Source: Prolixibacteraceae bacterium | GTDB taxonomy: Bacteria; Bacteroidota; Bacteroidia; Bacteroidales; Prolixibacteraceae | NCBI GenBank assembly: GCA_027858145.1 | Contig: JAQIDF010000529.1 | Location: 1-9,162, forward strand | Reading direction: 5' to 3' | Length of the DNA: 9,162 bases | Shown: positions 1-5,975 of the stretch, in pieces | Position numbering within the stretch: the first letter of the stretch is position 1 | How the letters are laid out: each line of letters opens with the position of its first letter | Made by a program: the position numbers and the translations under genes | The notes under the pieces: generated by a model | Told to the model about the DNA's origin: nothing | Database searches by the model: none | What the model saw: the letters and a program-made list of their open reading frames with translations, nothing else

Positions 1-2
1 AA

Positions 3-116
3 TGGTTTGAAATTAAGCCTGAAATATTTTTACAAAACCCTGATGAATTTAAAGATAAAGTTTTATCTTTGTTATTAATTAACACAAGTTATCATAAACA
101 ACCTTGTGAAACTTGA
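3..116 (+). CDS. C-terminal fragment of an unidentified protein (partial)
   Basis: A reading frame open from the left edge runs for 37 codons and ends at a TGA at 114-116, just before rubrerythrin. The translation (WFEIKPEIFLQNPDEF, then KDKVLSLLLINTSYHK) has a protein-like mix of charged, aromatic and hydrophobic residues, unlike the other frames here, although frame 1 is also open for 25 codons. No domain can be recognised and the start lies outside the window. It could be a chance open frame in AT-rich DNA. Only 26 bases separate its stop from the rbr start, so the two could be co-transcribed. Confidence 0.35.
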   Translation, partial: WFEIKPEIFLQNPDEFKDKVLSLLLINTSYHKQPCET

Positions 117-142
117 CAAATAACTATTAAAATTAAAAACAT

Positions 143-715
143 ATGGGAATTAAAGGAACAGAAACCGAAAAAAATCTATTAAAAGCATTTGCCGGAGAAT
201 CTCAAGTTCGTATGAGATATACATACTTTTCAAAGGTAGCAAAAAAAGAAGGCTATGAGCAAATCTCAAACATGTTTATGGAAACTGCTGAGCAGGAAAA
301 AGAACATGCAAAGCGATTTTTTAAATATCTTGAAGGTGGACCGGTTGAAATAACCGCGACATATCCTGCCGGTGTAATTGGCACAACTCCGGAAAACTTA
401 AAAGCCAGTGCTGAAGGAGAAAACGAAGAGTGGAGTGAACTATATCCATCATTTGCTGATGTTGCAGAAAAAGAAGGATTCAAAGAGGTTGCTCGCACCT
501 TCAGAAACGTTGCAAAAGTAGAAGTTGAACACGAAAAACGATACTTAAAACTTCTTAAAAACATAGAAGAGGGAAAAGTGTTTGAAAAAGACGAAAAAAC
601 TCTATGGAAGTGCCTAAACTGTGGCTACGTTCACGAAGGAACAAAAGCTCCGGAAAAATGTCCTGCTTGCGAACATCCACAAGCACATTTTCAAGTAAAA
701 GAAGAAAATTATTAA
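143..715 (+). CDS. rbr: Rubrerythrin (NADH-linked peroxide reductase of anaerobes)
   Basis: Full-length 190-residue rubrerythrin, a cytoplasmic non-haem iron protein that reduces hydrogen peroxide to water and protects anaerobes from oxidative stress. The N-terminal ferritin-like four-helix domain (about residues 1-145) shows the diiron ligands in their expected places: E19 (AGESQ), E52 and H55 (EKEH), E93 and E96 (ENEE), E127 and H130 (EVEH). The C-terminal rubredoxin-like domain has the Fe(Cys)4 pairs C157/C160 (CLNC) and C173/C176 (CPAC). The ATG is set by the family's usual N-terminus (MGIKGTETEKNL). The leader is AT-rich without a Shine-Dalgarno, normal for Bacteroidetes. A strong terminator follows 27 bases after the stop, so it ends a transcript. 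The identification is secure from motifs and length; the physiological electron donor cannot be seen. Confidence 0.97.
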   Translation: MGIKGTETEKNLLKAFAGESQVRMRYTYFSKVAKKEGYEQISNMFMETAEQEKEHAKRFFKYLEGGPVEITATYPAGVIGTTPENLKASAEGENEEWSELYPSFADVAEKEGFKEVARTFRNVAKVEVEHEKRYLKLLKNIEEGKVFEKDEKTLWKCLNCGYVHEGTKAPEKCPACEHPQAHFQVKEENY

Positions 716-742
716 TGAACAATTTTCTATTATAATACTATT

Positions 743-781
743 AAAAAAAACAACCTGACACGACTCAGGTTGTTTTTTTTT
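743..781 (+). terminator. Rho-independent terminator after rubrerythrin
   Basis: Eight A's and CAACCTGA (to 758), a six-base loop (CACGAC), then TCAGGTTG (765-772) followed by a run of T's to 781. The GC-containing core is 8 bp and extends through A/T pairs. Flanking A- and T-runs make it potentially bidirectional, but the only known gene ending here is rbr. Confidence 0.93.
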
Positions 782-805
782 ACAAAAATTCTATATTCAA
801 AAAAT

Positions 806-860
806 ATAAGTTGTATTTTTACTTTTTAAAATATCCATTTATTAATCAAATACAACTTAT
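806..860 (+). promoter_or_regulatory. Perfect 13-bp inverted repeat abutting the LRR gene start
   Basis: ATAAGTTGTATTT (806-818) and its exact reverse complement AAATACAACTTAT (848-860) flank a 29-base spacer; the second arm ends one base before the ATG at 862. A TAnnTTTAC motif (814-822), resembling the Bacteroidetes -7 box, overlaps the left arm. The repeat is seen directly. It could be an operator, or an mRNA hairpin next to the start codon if transcription begins upstream of 806. The lack of a T-run argues against a terminator. Confidence 0.6.
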
Positions 861-861
861 C

Positions 862-2079
862 ATGAAAAAAACTCTACTCCTAGCACTTACAATGCTAACA
901 TTCACCACATCAATTTTTTCTCAAGAAGAAAAAGCGTATACTTTTAAACACAACACACTAACAATCAACTCTACTTCTTCGAAAATAATTAAAGAAATTG
1001 AATCTCTTGAAAACATTACCGAAGCAAAAGAGGTTATCTTAACTGAAAAAGCAAGTCCTGAAGATTTTAAATTAGTTTGTAAAAAATTATCGTGGATTAC
1101 ACATTTACAAATTGAAATTCAAACATTGACAGATATTTCAGAAATTAAAAAACTCACATCATTAAAAAAACTAAAATTACGCTCTATTGATGCAAGCAAA
1201 GAAACACCTATAGATTTAGGTCCGTTACAAAAAATCAAAACTCTAGAATCATTAGATTTTTATGCAACAAAAGTAAGCAATACAGATGCTTTGCAAAAAT
1301 TATCAAATCTTACAGTTATTAGTTTCTATATGAGTGGAGTATCTTCTCTTGAATTCCTTTCGGGAACACCCAAAATTGAAGTATTAAACCTTTATGGATT
1401 TAAACATACTTTTGAAAATTATGAACCAGTTGCTAAACTCAAAAATTTAAAAGAGCTTAATATATATATGAACAAACAAGCAACTGATGAAAATTTAGCT
1501 GTATTAACTCAACTAAGCTCATTAGAAATAATTTCAATGTCAAATTGCAAACAAATAACAACATTTAATTTTATTAAAAACTGCACAAACATGAAAGAAA
1601 TAAATGCAATGTGGTGCAGTAAACTTACAGACTTCAGTGCAATAAAAAACTTCACGAAAATTGAAATTATAGAAGTAAACAGTGCAATGCGTTTAACTGA
1701 AATTTCTTTCTTATCAGGAAAAGAATATTTAACTCACTTAGTCATTTCAGAAACCAATGTTACAGACATTAGCCCATTAAGTTCATGCAAAAGTTTAAAA
1801 TATCTTGATTTAGAAAAAACACAAGTATCAGACATTTCTCCTTTAGGTAATTGTCCGAATTTAAATCAATTAAATTTAGAAAGCACACTAGTTACGGACA
1901 TATCGGCATTAGCATCATGCAAAAAATTATCCTCATTAAATATTAAAAAAACAAAAGTAACCGACATCTCTCCACTCATTCCATTAGAATTATGGAAAAT
2001 AAAAGTAGGCGAAGATTTTCCGGAATCAGAAATAGAGAAATTCAAAAAAGAAAATACAAAAACAAGTATTGATAATTAG
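862..2079 (+). CDS. Secreted leucine-rich-repeat protein of unknown function
   Basis: A 405-residue protein predicted to be exported. The start is the ATG at 862, which gives a clean signal peptide (MKKTLLLALTMLTFTTSIFS, probable cleavage before Q21); a TTG at 811 would add 17 residues in front of the signal peptide and is unlikely. No lipobox cysteine, so SPI cleavage is expected. From about residue 75 to 385 the protein is a run of SDS22/internalin-like leucine-rich repeats. The last four are the most regular, 22 residues each, of the form VTDISPL..C..L..L.L, starting at TNVTDISPL. No transmembrane segment, enzyme domain or type IX secretion C-terminal domain is visible; the tail is a short charged stretch (KFKKENTKTSIDN). 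LRRs of this class bind proteins, but the partner is unknown. The gene is visibly more AT-rich than the minus-strand genes and stands alone between a terminator and mobile-element remains, suggesting accessory DNA. Confidence 0.85.
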   Translation: MKKTLLLALTMLTFTTSIFSQEEKAYTFKHNTLTINSTSSKIIKEIESLENITEAKEVILTEKASPEDFKLVCKKLSWITHLQIEIQTLTDISEIKKLTSLKKLKLRSIDASKETPIDLGPLQKIKTLESLDFYATKVSNTDALQKLSNLTVISFYMSGVSSLEFLSGTPKIEVLNLYGFKHTFENYEPVAKLKNLKELNIYMNKQATDENLAVLTQLSSLEIISMSNCKQITTFNFIKNCTNMKEINAMWCSKLTDFSAIKNFTKIEIIEVNSAMRLTEISFLSGKEYLTHLVISETNVTDISPLSSCKSLKYLDLEKTQVSDISPLGNCPNLNQLNLESTLVTDISALASCKKLSSLNIKKTKVTDISPLIPLELWKIKVGEDFPESEIEKFKKENTKTSIDN

Positions 2080-2111
2080 GATTAAACACTTATTAATCTT
2101 TGTTCAAACTC

Positions 2112-2213
2112 TTACTTAAAAGGCATTGTATAATCCTTTTGAGAGCGCTTAACATACTCATTTTTAATTGATTCTTTCATTACATTTGTGTAACGCTATT
2201 TCAGGACGAGACA
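2112..2213 (-). mobile_element. Remnant of an IS3-family element (start of orfA and its terminus)
   Basis: On the minus strand an ATG at 2180-2178 opens a 22-codon frame (MKESIKNEYVKRSQKDYTMP, then F-K) that resembles from memory the N-terminus of Bacteroidetes IS3-family OrfA proteins (typically K.KYVKRTQ.DY...FKL.VV). It stops at a TAA (2114-2112) just where the helix-turn-helix should continue, so the rest of the gene is gone. Upstream, the stretch ending at 2213 reads TGTCTCGTCCTGAAATAGCG on the minus strand, beginning TG as IS3-family ends do. No second terminus and no orfB are visible. The family call rests on a short match recognised by eye. Confidence 0.5.
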
Positions 2214-2224
2214 AAACTAATAAT

Positions 2225-2260
2225 AAAAAAGGCTGTGTGAATATTTCATGCAGCTTTTTT
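2225..2260 (+). terminator. Rho-independent terminator downstream of the LRR gene
   Basis: AAAAAA-GGCTG (2225-2235) pairs with CAGC-TTTTTT (2251-2260), and the inner arms GTGAA and TTCAT around a TAT loop extend the stem. One GU pair and one internal mismatch are needed. A run of T's follows on the plus strand and a run of A's precedes it, so it could work in both directions. It lies 145 bases past the LRR stop with the IS3 remnant between them, so it may be the LRR terminator displaced by insertion, or belong to the lost neighbouring sequence. Confidence 0.75.
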
Positions 2261-2296
2261 TATTTCCTAAATTCAACTAATAAATGCTAATTTTGA

Positions 2297-2334
2297 ACTA
2301 ATAACCTGAGTTCGATATACTTTTTTAGGCTCAG
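2297..2334 (+). repeat. Dispersed palindromic repeat, copy A
   Basis: Starts with ACTAATAACCTGAGTTCGA, which matches 18 of 19 bases at 9058-9076; the following 20 bases match at about 13. It folds as CTGAGTT (2306-2312) with GGCTCAG (2328-2334), two of the seven pairs being G-U, around a 15-base loop. No T-run follows. It sits 69 bases to the left of the insertion sequence. Confidence 0.55.
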
Positions 2335-2402
2335 AACGCTTATAAATAGTGAGGTTCAATCAAAAATAATGAAATAATAACAGGTTATTTTAAATTATTT
2401 TT

Positions 2403-2427
2403 GGGCTTAATAGACAAAAAGTAGGCT
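2403..2427 (+). repeat. Left terminal inverted repeat of the insertion sequence
   Basis: Begins GGGCTTAATAGACAAA, then AAG, then TAGGCT. Sixteen outer bases are identical to the right end read on the other strand, and the inner TAGGCT is also shared. Confidence 0.88.
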
Positions 2428-2478
2428 AATAATCTCCATAACACTTATTATCATTAGCTTTGGAGCAAATAAAAGCTT

Positions 2479-3392
2479 ATGAATAAAAAAAGTGTATAAA
2501 TTGTAACGGAATAAATACAAAGAAAAATGGATTCTCTAAAAGAAAACAACTTTTTAAATGCCATGATTGCGGTAAACAGTTTTTAGGGGGATCACGATTA
2601 GATTCAGCGATACTTTGGGCTGAATATTTAAAAGGTAAACAGACGTATTTGCAACTATCTAAGAAATACAATTGCTCTATACGAACCATTCAGCGTAAAA
2701 TTGATTTACATCAGCCTACAATCAATCCAAAGAAACCTAGAGAGGTTATTGTTTTAATGGATACGACATACTGGGGAAGAGGTTTTGGGGTTATGCTCTT
2801 CAAAGATGCTATTACCAAAGATAATTTGCTCAAGTATTATGTGAGAAATGAGACTAACTTTCTGTATAAGAAAGGAGTTGAAGAATTAGTATCAAAAGGA
2901 TATACAATACTTGCAATCGTTAGTGATGGGCGAAAAGGTTTAGCTCAATCTTTTGGCTCAATACCCGTTCAGATGTGTCAATTTCATCAAGTAGCTACCA
3001 TTAGAAGATATATTACAAAGAACCCTAAACTCCCAGCATCTATTGAATTAAAAGAACTCGTATCTATGATGAAAATGACAGATAGAGAATCTTTTGAAGG
3101 AGCTTTAAATGATTGGTTTTTGAAGTGGGAAGAATTTTTAAATGAACGAACAATTAATATTGAAACTGGGCGAAGTTATTACACCCACAAACGCTTAAGA
3201 AGTGCTTACAGAAGTCTTAAAAGTAACATGCCTTGGTTATTTACTTGGTATGATTATATCGAATTAAATATTCCTAATACAACTAACGCCATTGATGGCC
3301 ATTTTGCTGATTTAAAGAATAAACTTAGGAATCATAATGGTCTATCTTTAAAGAGAAAAATGAAGTTTATTGATGCTTTTTTGAAAGTGTAA
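2479..3392 (+). CDS. IS256-type DDE transposase, variant zinc-binding N-terminus; frameshifted near the start
   Basis: The continuous frame runs from 2487 to the stop at 3392. Its N-terminal part codes a zinc ribbon (CINC at 2493-2504, CHDC about 25 residues later) and a helix-turn-helix-like stretch (YLQLSKKYNCSIRTIQRKID). The RNase H-like catalytic core follows: first acid in VIVLMDTTYWGRG, second in AIVSDGRKG, the IS256-type C-x2-H in MCQFHQ, and a final block NTTNAIDGHFADLK, where this lineage has D where other IS256 members carry the catalytic E. The only good start, ATG at 2479, is one base out of frame: it reads MNKKSV and stops at 2497. Seven A's occur at 2485-2491; an eighth would give MNKKKCINCNG in frame. 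Expression would need slippage at this run, or initiation at TTG 2649, which would omit the zinc ribbon. Otherwise it is a pseudogene. Confidence 0.85.
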
Positions 3393-4043
3393 AACTCCTG
3401 AAATTAACAGCCTAATTTTTGTCCACTTGGAAATATTTAAGGAAAAACAGCCTAACATTTGTCTATTAAGCCCAATATTCATGTTTTCAAGAGCTTGCGA
3501 TAAATTTCCGAAATTCGTATAATTGCCATATACACGAACATAATCTTCCTCTTGTTCGGTATATTCTAATCCATGATCAATAAGTTCAAGTTCGAGCTCT
3601 TCGACATTAGGAACAAGAGTCGCCGGAATTTGAAATACCGCCATTCTGTTAAATAAAAATTCTAAGGAACCGGTTGGAACAACTTGTCCACCGTTTTTGT
3701 TGAAGTACGATTTTACGTTTGCAACAGTTCGAGTTGGATTGTCTGTTGCACATTCCACAACTACGAGCACTCCGTGAGCTGCTTTACCTTCGTAAATGAC
3801 TTCGGTTATTGAGTCACTGTCTTTTCCATTTGCACGTTTTATAGCCGCTTCAATATTGTCTTTCGGCATATTCTGTGCTTTTGCATTTTGAATTGCTGTG
3901 CGAAGTTTAGCATTCATCTCGGGAGCTGCGCCCCCTTCTTTTGCGGCAATTGTTATGGATTTTGCAAGACGAGGAAATAATTTTGACATTTTATCCCATC
4001 TTTTTTCCTTTGAGGCACGTCGGTATTCAAAAGCTCTCCCCAT
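3348..4043 (-). CDS. yebC: YebC/PmpR (TACO1) family protein, C-terminus replaced by IS sequence
   Basis: Residues 1-190 are a typical YebC protein: MGRAFEYRRASKEKRWDKMS, the N-terminal domain with GGAAPEMNAKLRTAI and NMPKDNIEAAIKRA, then VVVECATDNPTRTVANVKS and the NKNGGQ loop. YebC proteins were described as transcriptional regulators and more recently as ribosome-associated translation factors that help with proline-rich stretches. Homology ends at ALENMNI (residue 190), exactly at the insertion-sequence edge at 3473. The last 41 residues (from GLNRQMLGCF) are antisense reading of the element, and the frame overlaps the transposase 3' end by 45 bases. Family members are about 240 residues, so roughly 50 native C-terminal residues (part of the third domain) are lost. 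It starts 8 bases after the stop of the small acidic protein gene and is probably in the same operon. Likely impaired or non-functional unless another copy exists. Confidence 0.93.
   Translation of the reverse strand: MGRAFEYRRASKEKRWDKMSKLFPRLAKSITIAAKEGGAAPEMNAKLRTAIQNAKAQNMPKDNIEAAIKRANGKDSDSITEVIYEGKAAHGVLVVVECATDNPTRTVANVKSYFNKNGGQVVPTGSLEFLFNRMAVFQIPATLVPNVEELELELIDHGLEYTEQEEDYVRVYGNYTNFGNLSQALENMNIGLNRQMLGCFSLNISKWTKIRLLISGVLHFQKSINKLHFSL
3406..3430 (+). repeat. Internal copy of the right-end motif of the insertion sequence
   Basis: AACAGCCTAATTTTTGTCC at 3406-3424 and following bases repeat the terminal AACAGCCTAACATTTGTC at 3446-3463; about 19 of 25 aligned positions match, offset by exactly 40 bases. 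It lies between the transposase stop and the right terminal repeat and could be a second transposase-binding site. Confidence 0.5.
3449..3473 (-). repeat. Right terminal inverted repeat of the insertion sequence
   Basis: On the minus strand it begins GGGCTTAATAGACAAA, then TGT, then TAGGCT, the mirror image of the left end at 2403-2427. Its outer edge at 3473 is the exact point where yebC homology stops. Confidence 0.88.
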
Positions 4044-4051
4044 CGTTCTAA

Positions 4052-4420
4052 TTATTCGTCGTCATCATCTGTTTGATCAATAATATCGGCATCACTCATG
4101 CCACCAAGATTATCATATTCGCTTAAATATTCAACGTCTTGATATTTTTCTAAGTATTCTTCTTGTATCGTGTTTCGAAGGATGCCGTTCGAATCATAAT
4201 CAGCATCATTACTGATTATTTTTTTTGCTTCTGCAATCGACATTCGAACCATATAGTATTTCTCATCTGTTTCAAATGGTAATGCAAAGCGTTCGTTACC
4301 TTCTTTATCTGTGTATGAAATGAGATGTTCAAAGAATCCGGTAGGATATACTAATTTAATTTGCTCCTGAATTTGAGGATCTAACTTTTCAAAATCTTTT
4401 ATTATTCGAGGTTTTTGCAT
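4052..4420 (-). CDS. Conserved small acidic protein of unknown function
   Basis: A 122-residue cytoplasmic protein without signal peptide or membrane segment. It begins MQKPRIIKDFEKLDPQIQEQ and contains two recognisable blocks, VYPTGFFEHLISYTDKEGNE and LPFETDEKYYMVRMSIAEA, then ends in an aspartate-rich tail (IIDQTDDDDE). I recognise this pattern as a conserved uncharacterised Bacteroidetes protein but know of no assigned role. The highly acidic tail might bind a basic partner, which is only a guess. Its stop lies 8 bases before the yebC ATG, so the two are probably co-transcribed, and a role near translation would fit that neighbour. A TAnnTTTAC motif lies 59 bases upstream of the start. Confidence 0.8.
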   Translation of the reverse strand: MQKPRIIKDFEKLDPQIQEQIKLVYPTGFFEHLISYTDKEGNERFALPFETDEKYYMVRMSIAEAKKIISNDADYDSNGILRNTIQEEYLEKYQDVEYLSEYDNLGGMSDADIIDQTDDDDE

Positions 4421-4479
4421 AGTTTAATGTAGTTAAAAAAGTATATAAACATGTATTTTTAGATTCCTGTTTCGAGGGC

Positions 4480-4488
4480 GTAAAAATA
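4480..4488 (-). promoter_or_regulatory. Possible -7 promoter element of the small-protein/yebC operon
   Basis: TATTTTTAC on the minus strand, followed by GCCC, about 59 bases before the ATG at 4420. It nearly matches the motif ahead of fbaA (TAGTTTTACGC against TATTTTTACGC). The Bacteroidetes -7 consensus is TAnnTTTG, so this would be a variant; no clear -33 box is seen. Confidence 0.35.
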
Positions 4489-4513
4489 CTATAATTTTGT
4501 TTTTATAAAATAA

Positions 4514-5899
4514 TTACACGATTTTTTTTATAGAATTTATCACTGTTTCTGCAAGTTTGTGTGCTTTTTCGTGAGTGTTGCTTTCGGCATATATTCGAAT
4601 AATTGCTTCGGTGTTTGATTTTCGTAAATGAACCCATCCTGTTTCAAATGAAATTTTTAACCCGTCAATTGTTGAAATGTTTTCGTTTGCATACAAAGAT
4701 TGCACTGTTTCAATCACTTTGTCGACATCCGTTTCTGGTGTAAGTTCTATTTTATTTTTTGATAGTATGTACTGAGGATATGTTGCACGGAGTTTCGAAC
4801 AGGTTTTTTGAGACGTAGCTAAATGAGATAAAAATAATGCTATACCTACAAGAGCATCTCTTCCGTAATGTGCTTCGGGATAAATAATACCACCATTTCC
4901 TTCGCCACCAATAATGGCGTTTGTTTCTTTCATTGTATCAACAACATTAACTTCTCCCACCGCAGATGCAGAATATGAACATCCGTGTTTTTCGGTAATA
5001 TCTTGTAAAGCTCGGGTCGAACTTAAATTGCTGACTGTATTTCCCGGTGTGTGTGATAGTATATAATCTGCAACAGATACCAAGGTGTATTCTTCACCAA
5101 ACATAGAACCGTCTTCATTAATTATTGCAAGTCTGTCAACATCGGGGTCAACCACAAAACCAACGTCCGCTTCAGTTGATTTCATCGTGTTTGCAATTTC
5201 GGTAAGATGTTCGGGGAGTGGTTCCGGATTGTGCGGAAAGTTTCCGTTTGGTTCACAAAAGAGGGGAATGATTTTTTTTACGCCCAATGCTTTGAGAAGT
5301 TCAGGAATAATAATTCCGCCTACTGAATTTACACAGTCAATAGCAACGGTGAAATCTGCTTTTTGTATTGCCTCACGGTTTACTAGTGGTAGATTGCAGA
5401 TTTGTTCAATATGAATAGCATTATACGAATCGTTTGAAATAACTTTTCCAATAGAATCAACATCGGCAAATTGCATGTTTGGTGTTTCTGCATACGCTAG
5501 AATTTCGGCTCCTTGGGCTGCATTTAAAAACTCTCCTTTATTGTTCAATAATTTGAGAGCATTCCATTGTTTGGGATTATGACTTGCCGTAACAATTATA
5601 CCACCGTCAGCATTTTCCATAGGCACTGCAATTTCGGTGGTTGGCGTACTAGCATACCCCAAGTCGATAACGGTGTACCCGAGAGCAACAAGTGTTTGAC
5701 TCACTAAAGATGAGACCATTTCGCCTGAAATACGGGCGTCACGTCCAATAACAATTTTGTGTGTCGGATTATCTGTGTGTTCGGCAATCCATGTACCGTA
5801 TGCTGATGTAAATGAAACAATATCAAACGGAGTTAAATTTTCTTGTGGAATGCCACCAATTGTGCCGCGAATACCCGAAATAGATTTTATTACAGTCAT
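4514..5899 (-). CDS. glmM: Phosphoglucosamine mutase (phosphohexomutase family)
   Basis: A 461-residue cytoplasmic alpha-D-phosphohexomutase. The catalytic phosphoserine loop TASHNP is at 104-109 (S106), the magnesium-binding DPDVDR at 251-256 (D251, D253, D255), the sugar-specificity loop GEGNGG at 332-337, and the phosphate-binding RKSNTEAIIR at 426-435. All four family domains are present and the length is normal. The GEGNGG loop and overall pattern fit Bacteroidetes proteins annotated as GlmM, which makes glucosamine-1-phosphate for UDP-GlcNAc, peptidoglycan and LPS; a phosphoglucomutase or phosphomannomutase role cannot be ruled out by sequence reading alone. The ATG at 5899 gives the standard N-terminus MTVIKSISGIRGTIGG. 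The fbaA terminator's T-run ends only 11 bases before this start, so how glmM is transcribed is unclear. No strong terminator is seen after its stop. Confidence 0.9.
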   Translation of the reverse strand: MTVIKSISGIRGTIGGIPQENLTPFDIVSFTSAYGTWIAEHTDNPTHKIVIGRDARISGEMVSSLVSQTLVALGYTVIDLGYASTPTTEIAVPMENADGGIIVTASHNPKQWNALKLLNNKGEFLNAAQGAEILAYAETPNMQFADVDSIGKVISNDSYNAIHIEQICNLPLVNREAIQKADFTVAIDCVNSVGGIIIPELLKALGVKKIIPLFCEPNGNFPHNPEPLPEHLTEIANTMKSTEADVGFVVDPDVDRLAIINEDGSMFGEEYTLVSVADYILSHTPGNTVSNLSSTRALQDITEKHGCSYSASAVGEVNVVDTMKETNAIIGGEGNGGIIYPEAHYGRDALVGIALFLSHLATSQKTCSKLRATYPQYILSKNKIELTPETDVDKVIETVQSLYANENISTIDGLKISFETGWVHLRKSNTEAIIRIYAESNTHEKAHKLAETVINSIKKIV

Positions 5900-5910
5900 A
5901 GAGATATGTG

Positions 5911-5956
5911 TAAAAAAAAAGTCTAAGTATATATATTAAAATGTACTTAGACTTTT
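5911..5956 (-). terminator. Rho-independent terminator between fbaA and glmM
   Basis: Thirteen perfect base pairs, AAAAGTCTAAGTA (5917-5929) with TACTTAGACTTTT (5944-5956), around a 14-base AT-rich loop. On the minus strand the hairpin is followed by a run of nine T's, so it is oriented to end the fbaA transcript. It stands 11 bases ahead of the glmM start codon. Confidence 0.9.
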
Positions 5957-5975
5957 GTAATAGTTATAAAATATA

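Larger units (their letters stand above)
2403..3473 (+). mobile_element. IS256-like insertion sequence (zinc-ribbon variant), 1071 bp
   Basis: The element is bounded by imperfect 25-bp terminal inverted repeats with 22 of 25 bases identical, both beginning GGGCTTAATAGACAAA. It carries one transposase gene on the plus strand. The right end has cut into yebC on the minus strand. The left flank (ends TAAATTATTTTT) and right flank (begins AATATTCATG) show no matching 8-9-bp target duplication, and the missing 3' end of yebC is not found on the left side. This suggests that the element took part in a deletion or recombination after insertion, or that the two flanks come from different original sites. 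Confidence 0.88.

Noticed and set aside
113..118. TTGACA as a -35 box for rubrerythrin
   Set aside because: A -10 box at normal spacing would fall within a few bases of the ATG, and Bacteroidetes do not generally use TTGACA.
819..847. Phase-variable invertible promoter before the LRR gene
   Set aside because: The 29-base spacer is far shorter than known Bacteroides invertible promoters and no recombinase gene is present in the window; kept only as a remote possibility.
811..861. TTG at 811 as the start of the LRR protein
   Set aside because: It would put 17 residues before a well-formed signal peptide that begins at the ATG at 862, and the region forms the inverted repeat.
2115..2143. CTTAAAAGG / CCTTTTGAG hairpin as the LRR terminator
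   Set aside because: No T-run follows on either strand, and the bases are explained by the orfA fragment; the hairpin at 2225-2260 is a better terminator.
2215..2304. Three copies of AACTAATAA (2215, 2275, 2296) as target duplications
   Set aside because: They do not flank any recognised element end consistently, and such 9-mers can arise by chance in DNA this AT-rich.
2394..2482. Classic -1 ribosomal frameshift signal (A AAA AAG) at the transposase start
   Set aside because: The heptamer at 2486-2492 is not in phase with the ATG frame, so the standard simultaneous slippage model does not fit; polymerase slippage or mutation is more likely.
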